Below, one piece after another: positions 1-8,897 of a stretch of 64,000 nucleotides of DNA. The DNA is taken from assembly GCA_902586125.1 (NCBI GenBank), contig CACIGI010000001.1:1-64000 (forward strand), given 5' to 3'. Position numbers and translations under genes: made by a program. Within the stretch, counting starts at the first letter, position 1, and the number at the start of each line of letters is the position of its first letter. The stretch comes from an uncultured Pelagibacteraceae bacterium. Its GTDB lineage: Bacteria; Pseudomonadota; Alphaproteobacteria; Pelagibacterales; Pelagibacteraceae. The notes beneath the pieces are model-generated. The model was not told the DNA's origin. It was given only the letters and a program-made list of their open reading frames with translations, and searched no databases.

Positions 1-671
1 ATTTTGGTTATGCGAGGCAAGATAGAAAAGTTGTACCAAGAACATCTATATCAGCAAAGCTTGTTTCAAATTTAATAACTCAAGCAGGTGCAGACAGAGT
101 TGTGACAGTAGATCTACACGCTGGTCAAATTCAAGGTTTTTTTGATATTCCTGTCGATAACCTTTTTGCAACTCCAATCTTTGCACGACACATTAAAAAA
201 AAGATTAAAAGTAAAAATATAATCTGTGTTGCCCCAGATGTTGGTGGTACAGAAAGAGCGAGAGCACTTGGTAAAATTTTAAACATTGGTTTAGCTATTG
301 TAGATAAAAGAAGACCAAAGCCTGGACAATCACAAGTAATGAATATTATTGGAGATGTAAAAGGTAAAACATGTATCTTGGTTGATGATATAATTGACTC
401 TGGTGGTACTATCGTCAATGCCGCTAAGGCATTAAAACAAAGAGGTGCAAAAGAGGTTTATGTTTATATTACTCATGGAGTATTAAGTGGGGACGCGGTT
501 AAAAAAATTAAAAATTCGGTTATTAAAAATTTAGTTATTACAGACACGATAGATAACAGCGAAAAAACAAAAAATGTTAAAAACATAGAAGTTTTACCTA
601 TTTCCGCCCTTATGGGAGAAGCTATAAAAAGAATTTCTAATTCAACATCAGTTTCAGATTTATTCAAATAA
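1..671 (+). CDS. prs: Ribose-phosphate pyrophosphokinase (PRPP synthetase), 5' end cut off by the window
   Basis: Makes phosphoribosyl pyrophosphate from ribose 5-phosphate and ATP, for nucleotide, histidine and tryptophan synthesis; cytoplasmic. The frame is already open at base 3, where it reads FGYARQDRK, the conserved catalytic stretch of the family. It continues into [14 protein letters not shown] and later the PRPP-binding loop [10 protein letters not shown] (about bases 380-409). About 222 residues are visible of a usual 310 or so, so roughly the first 90 are missing. A GTG at 102 lies inside the conserved core and is not a start. rplY follows 43 bases downstream; the order prs-rplY-pth-ychF is common in alphaproteobacteria. 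Identification is secure. Confidence 0.96.
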   Translation, partial: FGYARQDRKVVPRTSISAKLVSNLITQAGADRVVTVDLHAGQIQGFFDIPVDNLFATPIFARHIKKKIKSKNIICVAPDVGGTERARALGKILNIGLAIVDKRRPKPGQSQVMNIIGDVKGKTCILVDDIIDSGGTIVNAAKALKQRGAKEVYVYITHGVLSGDAVKKIKNSVIKNLVITDTIDNSEKTKNVKNIEVLPISALMGEAIKRISNSTSVSDLFK

Positions 672-714
672 TTACCTTGATTATTTATGAACATGGGTTA
701 AAAACCTCTGTTTT

Positions 715-1443
715 ATGAATTCTTTAGAAGCAAAGATCAGGGATAACAAAACTAAAGGTCAACTTAATGCCATCAGGAATGATGGTGGTGTTCCAGGGGT
801 TATCTATGGAGGTAAAGACCAAAATCAAAAAGTTTCAATATCTAAGAAATTATTAAAAACCTTGATTGAGAAAGAAAACTTTTTATCAAATATCATTACT
901 TTAAATGTAGATGGAAAATCTCAAAATGTATTACCTAGAGAAGTAAAATATCACATCATAAGTGATGAACCTACTCATGTAGATTTTCTAAGAGTTCTTC
1001 CTGGAGTAAAAATTAAGATTGAAGTTCCAGTTAACTTTATTAATCATGAAAAATCTCCAGGTTTAAAAAGAGGTGGAGTACTTAACATTGTAAGAAGAAA
1101 AGTTGAATTAAAATGCCCAAGTGAAAAAATACCAGAAAGTATTACTTTAGATTTAGATGGTATCGATATCGGGTCAAGTTTTAAAATTTCCTCAGTAAAA
1201 CTAGATGCAGAAGTCACACCAACTATTCAAGGAAGAGATTTCGTAATTGCAACCTTAGCAGCACCGACGGTAATGAAAGAACCAGAAAAACCAGCAGAAG
1301 CAGAAGCCGCAGAGGGTGAAGAGGGTGCTGAGGGAGCAGAGGCAGCTGCAGCTGAAGGAGATAAACCAGCTGCGGAGGGCGATAAAAAAGAGGGTGACGA
1401 TAAAAAACCTGCAGACAAAAAAGCTCCAGAAGAAAAAAAATAA
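715..1443 (+). CDS. rplY: 50S ribosomal protein L25/general stress protein Ctc, long form with acidic tail
   Basis: Binds 5S rRNA in the large ribosomal subunit. The 242 residues show the L25 domain (about 1-90, with GGVPGVIYGG), the second beta domain of the Ctc/TL5 long form (about 95-182, including VDFLRV and PGLKRGGVLN), and then a low-complexity tail of about 55 residues made almost only of Ala, Glu, Gly, Lys, Pro and Asp. The tail's DNA is visibly richer in G and C than the surrounding sequence. The ATG at 715 is chosen because the L25 domain begins right after it (NSLEAKIRD). pth follows after 34 bases. Confidence 0.95.
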   Translation: MNSLEAKIRDNKTKGQLNAIRNDGGVPGVIYGGKDQNQKVSISKKLLKTLIEKENFLSNIITLNVDGKSQNVLPREVKYHIISDEPTHVDFLRVLPGVKIKIEVPVNFINHEKSPGLKRGGVLNIVRRKVELKCPSEKIPESITLDLDGIDIGSSFKISSVKLDAEVTPTIQGRDFVIATLAAPTVMKEPEKPAEAEAAEGEEGAEGAEAAAAEGDKPAAEGDKKEGDDKKPADKKAPEEKK

Positions 1444-1477
1444 TCCACTAAATTTGAAAAACTAATTTTAACAGTCT

Positions 1478-2038
1478 ATGCTTTTATTTGTAGGTTTAGG
1501 TAATCCAACTCCAGATAGTGAAAATAATAGACATAATGTTGGTTTTAAAATTATAGATTCCATCAATAAAAAGTTTGGGCTTACGAAACAAAAACCAAAA
1601 TTCAAAGGTTTGTTAACAACTGGTAATATTGATAGTAAAAAAGTTTATGCCATCAAGCCCTTAACTTTCATGAATAACTCTGGAATATGTATTAGAGAAC
1701 TAATTGAATATTTTAAAATTGAACCTGAAAATGTAATTGTTTTTCACGATGATCTTGATGTTGAATTTGGAAAAATAAAAGCGAAATTTGGTGGATCAAG
1801 TGCCGGCCACAATGGAATATCCTCTATTGATAAATTTATTGGAAAAGATTACTCAAGAGTAAGAATTGGTATAGGAAAACCAAAAGGACCTATTGAAGTA
1901 TCTGATTATGTTTTGCAAAATTTTGATGATGAAGAAATTATGGGTGTAGAAAAAATATCCAAAAATATAACTGAGTCACTTTCGATACTTGTAGAAAAAA
2001 AATTAGATTTATTTTCAAGCACAGTTAATAATAAATAA
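1478..2038 (+). CDS. pth: Peptidyl-tRNA hydrolase
   Basis: Frees tRNA from peptidyl-tRNA that drops off the ribosome. The protein is 186 residues, the normal bacterial size. It opens with FVGLGNPTPDSENNRHNVGF, which contains the catalytic-region His of the family, and later shows KPLTFMNNSG, HDDLDVEFG and GGSSAGHNGI, the signature blocks of Pth. Its stop shares one base with the ATG of ychF (TAATG), so the two are probably translationally coupled. The pairing pth-ychF is widespread in bacteria. Confidence 0.96.
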   Translation: MLLFVGLGNPTPDSENNRHNVGFKIIDSINKKFGLTKQKPKFKGLLTTGNIDSKKVYAIKPLTFMNNSGICIRELIEYFKIEPENVIVFHDDLDVEFGKIKAKFGGSSAGHNGISSIDKFIGKDYSRVRIGIGKPKGPIEVSDYVLQNFDDEEIMGVEKISKNITESLSILVEKKLDLFSSTVNNK

Positions 2039-3111
2039 TGAGTTTTAAATGTGGGATCGTTGGATTACCTAATGTTGGTAAATCAACTCTTTTCAATGCA
2101 CTAACAAATTCAAGCAAGGCACAGGCAGCTAATTTTCCTTTTTGTACAATAGATCCAAATATTGGAGTTGTAATAGTTCCTGATGAAAGATTAGACAATT
2201 TAGCTAAAATTTCAAAATCAAAAAAAATAATCAATACCACTATCTCTTTTGTTGATATTGCTGGATTGGTAAAAGGCGCATCTAAAGGTGAAGGTTTGGG
2301 TAATAAATTTCTTTCTCATATTAGAGAAGTCGATGCAATTATTCACATGATAAGGTGCTTTGACTCTAATGATATTCAAAATGTAAACCCTTCTGTTGAC
2401 CCGGTTAGAGATATAGAAATTATAGAAACAGAGATGATGCTTGCAGATCTTGAATCTATTCAAAAAAGGTTAGAAAAAAATAATAAAAAAAATATTGATG
2501 AGGATCAAATCAAAATTCTTGAAATAGCTATGGATTGTATAAATAATAATAAAAGTTTTGATGATTTAAGAACCCAATTTAATAAAAAACAACTTAATCA
2601 ATCTGGATTATTATCACTTAAACCTAAAATTTTTGTTTGTAACGTAGATGAACAAAGTGTTCAAAGTGGAAATAATTACACTCAATCATTTATTAATAAG
2701 TATGGAAACAATAATACTTTAATCGTCTCTGCAGACATAGAAAATCAAATAAATGAATTGGATAGTAATGAGAAAAAAAATTATATGGAAATGATTGGAT
2801 TAAAGGAAACAGGATTGAATAAATTAATTAATAAAGGTTACAAAATTCTTGACCTAGATACATACTTTACATCTGGACCCGAAGAAACTCGAGCATGGAC
2901 AATTGAAAAAAATTGCACTGCTCCAAAAGCTGCAGGCGAAATTCATACTGATTTTGAAAAAGGATTTATTCGGGCTGAAACTATTTCTTACGATGATTTC
3001 ATATCCAATGATGGTTGGGTAAATTCAAAAAATAATGGAAAAATGAGATTAGAAGGGAAAGATTATATAGTTAAAGATGGAGACGTTTTAAACTTCCGTT
3101 TCAATACGTGA
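2038..3111 (+). CDS. ychF: Redox-regulated ATPase/GTPase YchF (Obg family)
   Basis: An Obg-family P-loop NTPase that binds ATP in preference to GTP and associates with ribosomes. The 357 residues show the Walker A GLPNVGKSTLFNALT (about 8-22), the switch region DIAGLVKGASKGEGLGNKFL (about 72-91), the variant NxxE-type base-recognition block (FVCNVDEQ, about 199-206), and a C-terminal TGS domain with YFTSGPEETRAW and ending GDVLNFRFNT. The length is typical. It is coupled to pth upstream. Its last 24 bases overlap, tail to tail, the end of petC on the other strand. Confidence 0.96.
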   Translation: MSFKCGIVGLPNVGKSTLFNALTNSSKAQAANFPFCTIDPNIGVVIVPDERLDNLAKISKSKKIINTTISFVDIAGLVKGASKGEGLGNKFLSHIREVDAIIHMIRCFDSNDIQNVNPSVDPVRDIEIIETEMMLADLESIQKRLEKNNKKNIDEDQIKILEIAMDCINNNKSFDDLRTQFNKKQLNQSGLLSLKPKIFVCNVDEQSVQSGNNYTQSFINKYGNNNTLIVSADIENQINELDSNEKKNYMEMIGLKETGLNKLINKGYKILDLDTYFTSGPEETRAWTIEKNCTAPKAAGEIHTDFEKGFIRAETISYDDFISNDGWVNSKNNGKMRLEGKDYIVKDGDVLNFRFNT

Positions 3112-3867
3112 CCATATTCTTTTCATACTAAAATAAACTAGGATAGTTAAAATAATTAAATACACGATAGCTTTAAAACCCATTTGATGTCTTGATTCTA
3201 AATGAGGTTCAGCTGACCACATCAAGAATGTTGTTACATCTTTTGACATTTGCTCAACAGAAGCTATTGTACCATCAGAGTATTCTACTAATCCATCTGA
3301 TAACTGATTAGCCATTTTAATTTTATTCCCATACATATATTTATTATAATACACACCATCATCTAAAGTAACTCCAGCTGGTGGGTCTTCATATCCTTGA
3401 AGCAATGAGTAAATATAATCTACCCCACCCCCTCTTGCTTTAACTAGCACAGACATGTCTGGTGGATAAGCACCTCCATTTGCAGCTTGAGCAGCTTGAA
3501 CGTTATCATAGGGCATTACAAACTTATCTGATAATCTGCCCGGACGAGTAAACATATCACCGTCTGAATTAGGTCCATCCTTGACTTCAAAAGATGCAGC
3601 AATAGCTTTTGCTTGCTCTATAGAAAATTCTGGTCCCCCTTTCTCAGCTAAGTTTCTATAACTTAAATATTTCATTGAATGACAAGAAGAGCACACCTCT
3701 GTGTAGACTTGATAACCTCTTTGAAGTGCAGCTCGATCAAACTTTCCAAAGAGTCCTTTGAAGCTCCAATCGGTTTTTAAATATTCAACTTTTTCTGCAG
3801 CTTGAGTGCTCAATGAAAGTCCAGAAAATAAGATAATAAATGAAAATATTTTAAAAAAATTTTTCAC
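3088..3867 (-). CDS. petC: Cytochrome c1 of the bc1 complex
   Basis: Heme c subunit of ubiquinol:cytochrome c reductase; it passes electrons from the Rieske protein to cytochrome c in the periplasm. The 259 residues start with a signal peptide (hydrophobic FFKIFSFIILFSGLS, cleavage probably after TQAA). They carry one heme site CSSCH at about residue 59-63 and end in a single transmembrane anchor (IVYLIILTILVYFSM) followed by basic residues. The start codon directly abuts the petB stop. The 3' end overlaps ychF by 24 bases in convergent orientation. Last gene of petA-petB-petC. Confidence 0.96.
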   Translation of the reverse strand: MKNFFKIFSFIILFSGLSLSTQAAEKVEYLKTDWSFKGLFGKFDRAALQRGYQVYTEVCSSCHSMKYLSYRNLAEKGGPEFSIEQAKAIAASFEVKDGPNSDGDMFTRPGRLSDKFVMPYDNVQAAQAANGGAYPPDMSVLVKARGGGVDYIYSLLQGYEDPPAGVTLDDGVYYNKYMYGNKIKMANQLSDGLVEYSDGTIASVEQMSKDVTTFLMWSAEPHLESRHQMGFKAIVYLIILTILVYFSMKRIWSRIETEV

Positions 3868-5130
3868 TTATTTATTTAAACTTTCCTTGTTCTTTGCTGT
3901 GGCTAAATTAGGTGAACCACCTAGTATCGGTTCGGTAATACTTAATGGAATTGGAAGAGTTTTTTCTTTCCAACCTAAAACTGGAAGTATTACTAAAAAA
4001 TGTAAGAAATAGTATGCTGTAGCTACTCTAGCAACTAACAGATATAATCCCTCTGCTGGCATAGCACCAACATATCCCAGGATCAAAACATCAGCGACAA
4101 GGATCCAATAAAATTGTCTGTATAAAGGTCTAAATACTGCTGATCTAATTTTTGAGGTATCGAGCCATGGAAGAGCTGCTAAAATTAAAATAGCAGATAA
4201 CATTGCAACTACTCCTAAAAGTTTATCTGGGACCGATCTTAAAATTGCATAGAATGGTAATAAATACCACTCCGGAACAATATGTGCCGGCGTAACTAAC
4301 GGATTAGCTTCAATATAATTATCTGCATGACCTAAAATATTTGGCGTATAAAAAACAAAAAATGCAAAAACAATCATAAACATTAGTAAAGCAAAACCAT
4401 CTTTTATTACAATGTATGGATGGAATGGTACTGTATCTTTTGAAGGTTTTTTAATGTCAATTCCAACTGGATTATTATTTCCAGGAACATGAAGTGCCCA
4501 TATGTGAAGAACAACTAAACCTAAAATTAAAAAAGGTATTAAATAGTGAAGTGTAAAAAATCTTGTTAAAGTAGGATTATCAACTGAGTAACCTCCCCAT
4601 AACCAAGTAACAATACCCTCGCCTACTAAAGGAATTGCACTAAATAGATTTGTAATTACAGTTGCACCCCAGAAACTCATTTGGCCCCATGGAAGTACAT
4701 AACCCAAAAATGCAGCTGCCATCATTAATAAATAAATGATGATACCTATTATCCAAATTATTTCCCTAGGAGCTTTGTAAGAACCATAAAATAGTGATCT
4801 AAATATATGAATATAAACAGCCAAAAAAAACATTGAAGCACCATTTGCATGAATGTATCTAATTAACCAACCATAGTTAACATCTCTCATAATATGCTCG
4901 ACACTATCAAAAGCCATATCAGCATGAGCAATATAATGCATTGCAAGAACTAAACCCGTTACAATTTGAGTAATCAAACAAAAAGTTAATATTCCACCAA
5001 ACGTCCACCAATAATTTAAATTTTTAGGTGTGGGATAATCAGTTAAGTGATTTGCAAGAGTTAATAATGGTAAACGATCGTTAAACCATTTTCCAAATTT
5101 TGATTTCGGTGTGTATTCGTGATCACTCAT
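3868..5130 (-). CDS. petB: Cytochrome b of the bc1 complex
   Basis: Membrane core of the bc1 complex, with both b hemes and the quinol oxidation and quinone reduction sites. The 420 residues are very hydrophobic and full length for the alphaproteobacterial form. Heme-ligand helices carry [20 protein letters not shown] and [21 protein letters not shown], and the Qo-site [16 protein letters not shown] is intact. The start is five bases after the petA stop, and the stop is immediately followed by petC, so the three genes form one operon. Identification is certain from these motifs. Confidence 0.97.
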   Translation of the reverse strand: MSDHEYTPKSKFGKWFNDRLPLLTLANHLTDYPTPKNLNYWWTFGGILTFCLITQIVTGLVLAMHYIAHADMAFDSVEHIMRDVNYGWLIRYIHANGASMFFLAVYIHIFRSLFYGSYKAPREIIWIIGIIIYLLMMAAAFLGYVLPWGQMSFWGATVITNLFSAIPLVGEGIVTWLWGGYSVDNPTLTRFFTLHYLIPFLILGLVVLHIWALHVPGNNNPVGIDIKKPSKDTVPFHPYIVIKDGFALLMFMIVFAFFVFYTPNILGHADNYIEANPLVTPAHIVPEWYLLPFYAILRSVPDKLLGVVAMLSAILILAALPWLDTSKIRSAVFRPLYRQFYWILVADVLILGYVGAMPAEGLYLLVARVATAYYFLHFLVILPVLGWKEKTLPIPLSITEPILGGSPNLATAKNKESLNK

Positions 5131-5135
5131 AATAA

Positions 5136-5645
5136 TTATCCAATTTTAATTGTATTAGCATTAACAAATTCGTATTTAGGGATCTCCATATTAGTCGGAG
5201 CTGGTCCCTTTCTAATTCTTCCAGAGATATCATAGTGCGAACCATGACAAGGACAAAACCATCCATTGTATTCGCCTTTTTGATCTAAAGGAACACAGCC
5301 TAAGTGAGTGCACACTCCAAGCATGACTAACCACTCGGGGTTCGCTGCACGATCCTCATCTTTTTCTGGATGTTTTAAATCTTCTAAATTTACAGATCTT
5401 GCTTCAGCTATCTCATCTTGTGTTCTTCTACGAATAAAAACTGGTTTACCTCTCCATAAAACTGTAATTGTTTTACCTGGATTAACCGCACTTACATCAA
5501 CCTCAGTGCTCGCCAAAGCTTTGACTGATGCGTCTGGGTTCATCTGATCAATCATTGGCCATATCGTTGCACCAACACCAACCGCACCAACTGCATAAGT
5601 TGCTGTGAATAAGAAATCTCGTCTATTAGTTTTTTTTTCTGACAT
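5136..5645 (-). CDS. petA: Rieske iron-sulfur subunit of the bc1 complex
   Basis: Carries the 2Fe-2S cluster that takes the first electron from ubiquinol. The 169 residues show a twin-arginine-type N-terminus (NRRDFLF) and one hydrophobic anchor (about 12-32). The cluster boxes are CTHLGC and CPCHGSHYD, with all two Cys and two His ligands plus the disulfide cysteines. A TTG lies one codon further upstream, but the ATG at 5645 is the natural start. First gene of the bc1 operon. The 90 bases between it and the divergent trmL must hold both promoters; I see no convincing -35/-10 pair there. Confidence 0.96.
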   Translation of the reverse strand: MSEKKTNRRDFLFTATYAVGAVGVGATIWPMIDQMNPDASVKALASTEVDVSAVNPGKTITVLWRGKPVFIRRRTQDEIAEARSVNLEDLKHPEKDEDRAANPEWLVMLGVCTHLGCVPLDQKGEYNGWFCPCHGSHYDISGRIRKGPAPTNMEIPKYEFVNANTIKIG

Positions 5646-5735
5646 CAATAATAGTTAAATATACTCAATAATGCTTTTTTCTACTTAAATATATGATTTC
5701 ATATAATATAAAATGATAAATTTACTACTGAAAGA

Positions 5736-6209
5736 ATGACACAGAATTTGATAAATCATGGCCCAAAAATTGCTTTATTTGAACCAGACATACCTCAAAA
5801 TACAGCAGCAATAATAAGAACCTGTGCGTGCCTAGGTGCAAAACTTGAAATAATAGAGCCTTGCGGGTTTATGCTAAATGACAGAAGATTTAAGCGAGTC
5901 GTTATGGATTATATGAATGAAAAAGACATAAAATTCCATCAAAGCTCAGACGATTTTTTTAAATCGAAAAAAGATCAAAGAATAGTTCTAATGACCACAA
6001 AAGCCTCTGTTTCTTACACAAAATTTAAGTTTAATAAAAATGACACTATTCTTTTTGGTAGAGAAAGTGCCGGAGTTCCAAATGAGGTTCACAAAAAAAT
6101 TAAAGATAGACTCAAAATTCCTATGAAAAACAATAAGCGCTCACTTAATATTGCATCTTCTGTTGCAATCATATTGGCAGAAAGTTTAAAACAAACTAAA
6201 TTAATCTAA
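5736..6209 (+). CDS. trmL: tRNA (cytidine(34)-2'-O)-methyltransferase, TrmL type of the SPOUT family
   Basis: Probably adds a 2'-O-methyl group to the wobble base of certain leucine tRNAs. The 157 residues match the small SpoU/TrmL class. The N-terminal block is LFEPDIPQNTAAIIRTCACLG. The SAM-binding trefoil knot shows LFGRESAGVP and LKIPMKNNKRSLNIASSVAI, as in TrmL. No extra domain is present. It starts the + strand run trmL-hemF-greA, with the next gene one base after its stop. The exact tRNA target is taken from the family, not seen here. Confidence 0.9.
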   Translation: MTQNLINHGPKIALFEPDIPQNTAAIIRTCACLGAKLEIIEPCGFMLNDRRFKRVVMDYMNEKDIKFHQSSDDFFKSKKDQRIVLMTTKASVSYTKFKFNKNDTILFGRESAGVPNEVHKKIKDRLKIPMKNNKRSLNIASSVAIILAESLKQTKLI

Positions 6210-6210
6210 T

Positions 6211-7038
6211 ATGGATTTAGAAATTAAAAAAGACATCACAAGTAACTGGTTCAAAATGCTACAAGAAGCTATTTGGCATACTATAACTAACCTTGAAAGA
6301 AAAGATGCGGATATCAAAACCACTGTTTGGAACAGAAGTAAAAAAAGAGATGAAGGAGGTGGAGAATTTAGAATTTTAGAAAATGGAAAAATATTTGATA
6401 AAGTCGGAGTAAATTTTTCTAAAGTTCATGGAAAATTCCCAAAACAATTTCAAAAAAATATTTTAGGTGCAAAAAAAAATCCCAGTTTTTGGGCTTCTGG
6501 TATTTCCGTTGTGATGCATATGAAAAATCCCATGATCCCTGCCATGCATTTTAATACAAGATATATCTGCACAACTCAGGACTGGTTTGGTGGTGGTATG
6601 GATGTAACCCCATCAATAAAAGATGATAAGGAAAAAAAAGAATTTCATAAAACCCTAAAAAAAATGTGTGATCAACACAATAAGAAATATTACACAAAAT
6701 ATAAAAAATGGTGTGATGAATATTTTTATTTACCTCATAGAAAAGAGCCAAGGGGTATTGGTGGAATTTTTTTTGATTATAAAAAAGATAATTTTGAGAA
6801 AGATTTTAAATTTGTAAGAGATGTGGGGATCACTTTTCAATTTATTTTTGAAAAAATCATTAGAAAAAAAATGAAGAAAAAGTGGACTAAAAAACATAAA
6901 GAATTACAATTCATAAAAAGAGGTCGTTATACAGAATTTAACTTACTCTATGACCGAGGAACAAAATTTGGTTTGCAAACTGGTGGAAACGTTGAAGGTA
7001 TTTTAATGTCATTACCTCCGTTAGCAAAATGGAAATAA
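6211..7038 (+). CDS. hemF: Oxygen-dependent coproporphyrinogen III oxidase
   Basis: Oxidative decarboxylation of coproporphyrinogen III to protoporphyrinogen IX, using O2; a late step of heme synthesis. The 275 residues are slightly short for HemF (about 300). They retain WNRSKKRDEGGGEFRIL, HFNTRYICT, WFGGGMDVTP, LPHRKEPRGIGGIFFDY and, near the C-terminus, RGRYTEFNLLYDRGTKFGLQTGG with GILMSLPP, all core HemF blocks. One base after trmL and one base before greA. Heme would feed the bc1 and aa3 complexes also encoded in this window. Very secure. Confidence 0.96.
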   Translation: MDLEIKKDITSNWFKMLQEAIWHTITNLERKDADIKTTVWNRSKKRDEGGGEFRILENGKIFDKVGVNFSKVHGKFPKQFQKNILGAKKNPSFWASGISVVMHMKNPMIPAMHFNTRYICTTQDWFGGGMDVTPSIKDDKEKKEFHKTLKKMCDQHNKKYYTKYKKWCDEYFYLPHRKEPRGIGGIFFDYKKDNFEKDFKFVRDVGITFQFIFEKIIRKKMKKKWTKKHKELQFIKRGRYTEFNLLYDRGTKFGLQTGGNVEGILMSLPPLAKWK

Positions 7039-7039
7039 C

Positions 7040-7516
7040 ATGGACAAAGAACCAATTACTTTAAATGGCCTAAATAAACTTAAAGATGAATTAATCTTTT
7101 TAAAAGAAAAAAAAAGACCTGAGATTGTAGCGGCGATTGCTGAAGCGAGGTCACATGGTGATCTAAAAGAAAATGCAGAGTACCACGCTGCAAAAGAAGA
7201 GCAGTCTCATAATGAGGGAAGGATTACTGAAATTAATGATATCATTGCTAGAGCAAATGTCATTGATGTTACGAAATTAAATAATGATGGAAAAGTTATC
7301 TTTGGCTCGACTGTGTTTTTAGAAAATTTAGATACTGGAGAAAAAATAAATTATAAGATTGTAGGAAAAGATGAAGCTGATCTCAAACAAAAATTAATTT
7401 ATTTTCAATCGCCTATAGGCAAAGGTTTAATAGGAAAAAATAAAAATGATTTAGTTGAAATAAAAACTCCTGCCGGGGTCAAAAATTTTGAAATTAAAGA
7501 CGTAAAATATATCTAA
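7040..7516 (+). CDS. greA: Transcription elongation factor GreA
   Basis: Enters the secondary channel of RNA polymerase and triggers cleavage of backtracked RNA. The 158 residues are the standard length. The N-terminal coiled-coil hairpin carries EARSHGDLKENAEYHAAKEE, with the acidic tip residues. The C-terminal FKBP-like domain ends SPIGKGLIGKNKNDLVEIKTP. It starts one base after hemF. Its last four bases overlap the 3' end of the cca gene on the opposite strand. Confidence 0.97.
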   Translation: MDKEPITLNGLNKLKDELIFLKEKKRPEIVAAIAEARSHGDLKENAEYHAAKEEQSHNEGRITEINDIIARANVIDVTKLNNDGKVIFGSTVFLENLDTGEKINYKIVGKDEADLKQKLIYFQSPIGKGLIGKNKNDLVEIKTPAGVKNFEIKDVKYI

Positions 7517-8787
7517 TTGTTAACAATTTGACTTACTTGTTTATCTGAAATTTGAAAATTATTTTTCACCCATTCTTCCTCAATTATTTTTAATTTTGCA
7601 CCCAATTGTTTACCCTCAGGAATATTGAATTTTTCCATTAAAAATTCTGCACCCACAGGCATTTTTGGTACTGTTTTATCTTTGTAGAAATCAATTAATC
7701 TTTGAATATTTTCAGAATTTTTTTTTGATTTTATTAAATAATAATTGAGAATATCAGTTACAGCTTGTTTTCCATTATAATAAAAAATACCATTAAAGTT
7801 TTCCTCTCTAAAAGTTTTTGGTCCAATTTTTTCCTTAAAAAAATTATCAATAATTTTAATTCTTTTTTGATCTTTTTTAGAAATATTAAATTTGTACATA
7901 AAATAATCTGCATTATCTGTCTCATCAATAATCATTAAAGATAATAGAAAGACAAAATCAGCCTTATTAATTATTTGTTTTTTTTTTGAGTTTAATTTTG
8001 AAAAAGTTTTTAAATTATTTAATTCAGGAAAAACAATTAAAAATAATTCTGAGCTCAATTTATCATCAGCTAATTTTTCTAATATTTCTAAGTGAGTTAT
8101 TTTTTTTAGCTCATCTAATAGTCTCTCTTTAGATAATTTTGAGATACCACCGATATTAATTTTAAGTTTTCTGATTAATTCTGGATTATGCGGATGCTTT
8201 GAGTAATGGGCGAAAAATCTTAAATATCTTAAAATTCTCAAATAATCTTCTTTAATTCTTTTATCAGCATCTCCTATAAAATTTACGAAACCGTTTTCTA
8301 AATCTTTTTTACCCTCAAAAGGATCGAACAAGTTTCCATCTTCATCCGCGTAAATGGAATTGATGGTAAAATCCCTTCTTAATGCATCCTCTTTCCAATT
8401 TTTTGAAAATTTCACTTTTGCATGTCTTCCATCTGTTAAAATATCTTCTCTCAATGAGGTAATCTCAAATTTGTACCCTTCTATAAGTGCTGTAATTGTT
8501 CCATGTTCAATACCAGTCTCGTAATAATCAATTTTATTTTCTTTCAAAACTTCACAAACCTTTTGAGGATCAAGATTTGTAGCCATATCAATATCATTTA
8601 CTATTTCTTTATTAATGATTTTTCTTATGCAACCTCCTACAAATCTTACTTCACTATCTGATGAATAAGAATTTATGGCTTTAAATATTTTATTTGCTGG
8701 AGTATTTTTTGTTAAATCTCGAATATTTTGACTTATATAATTTAAATTATTTGATCTAAAAAAAATTATATCTAAAAAATTTTTCAT
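7513..8787 (-). CDS. cca: CCA tRNA nucleotidyltransferase (class II polymerase beta superfamily)
   Basis: Adds or repairs the 3' CCA of tRNAs; the closely related poly(A) polymerase activity cannot be excluded from sequence. The 424 residues show the nucleotidyltransferase core RFVGGCIRKI and DIDMATNLDP (catalytic Asp pair), followed by ETGIEHGTITA, the RRDFTINSIYAD block and FIGDADKRIKEDYLRILRYLRF, as in alphaproteobacterial CCA enzymes. The ATG at 8787 is only three bases from the 3' end of tRNA-Gln on the same strand. No other ATG lies before the catalytic core, so this start seems right. Convergent four-base overlap with greA. Confidence 0.92.
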   Translation of the reverse strand: MKNFLDIIFFRSNNLNYISQNIRDLTKNTPANKIFKAINSYSSDSEVRFVGGCIRKIINKEIVNDIDMATNLDPQKVCEVLKENKIDYYETGIEHGTITALIEGYKFEITSLREDILTDGRHAKVKFSKNWKEDALRRDFTINSIYADEDGNLFDPFEGKKDLENGFVNFIGDADKRIKEDYLRILRYLRFFAHYSKHPHNPELIRKLKINIGGISKLSKERLLDELKKITHLEILEKLADDKLSSELFLIVFPELNNLKTFSKLNSKKKQIINKADFVFLLSLMIIDETDNADYFMYKFNISKKDQKRIKIIDNFFKEKIGPKTFREENFNGIFYYNGKQAVTDILNYYLIKSKKNSENIQRLIDFYKDKTVPKMPVGAEFLMEKFNIPEGKQLGAKLKIIEEEWVKNNFQISDKQVSQIVNN

Positions 8788-8790
8788 ACT

Positions 8791-8864
8791 TGGCTGGGGC
8801 GCTAGGATTCGAACCTAGGATGCAGGTACCAAAAACCCGTGCCTTACCGCTTGGCTACGCCCCA
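8791..8864 (-). tRNA. tRNA-Gln (anticodon TTG), CCA encoded
   Basis: Read on the minus strand, the 74 bases fold as a cloverleaf. The acceptor stem TGGGGCG pairs with CGCCCCA, the D arm is GCCAAGCGGTAAGGC, the anticodon stem CGGGT/ACCTG closes a loop TTTTGGT with anticodon TTG, and the T arm is TAGGTTCGAATCCTA with the standard TTCGAAT loop. The discriminator G is followed by a genomic CCA. The U1 start of the acceptor is typical of tRNA-Gln. The CCA ends three bases before the start codon of the CCA-adding enzyme gene. Confidence 0.96.
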
Positions 8865-8897
8865 ATATTAAGTTCGTATAACACAAAAAAATCAAAT

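Noticed and set aside
1227..1448. Minus-strand frame rich in Ser/Ala/Pro antisense to the L25 tail
   Set aside because: It is the mirror image of the low-complexity Ala/Glu/Lys coding region and has no independent evidence.
5649..5735. Promoters between petA and trmL
   Set aside because: Several AT-rich -10-like hexamers occur on both strands, but none has a convincing -35 at the right distance, so none is reported.
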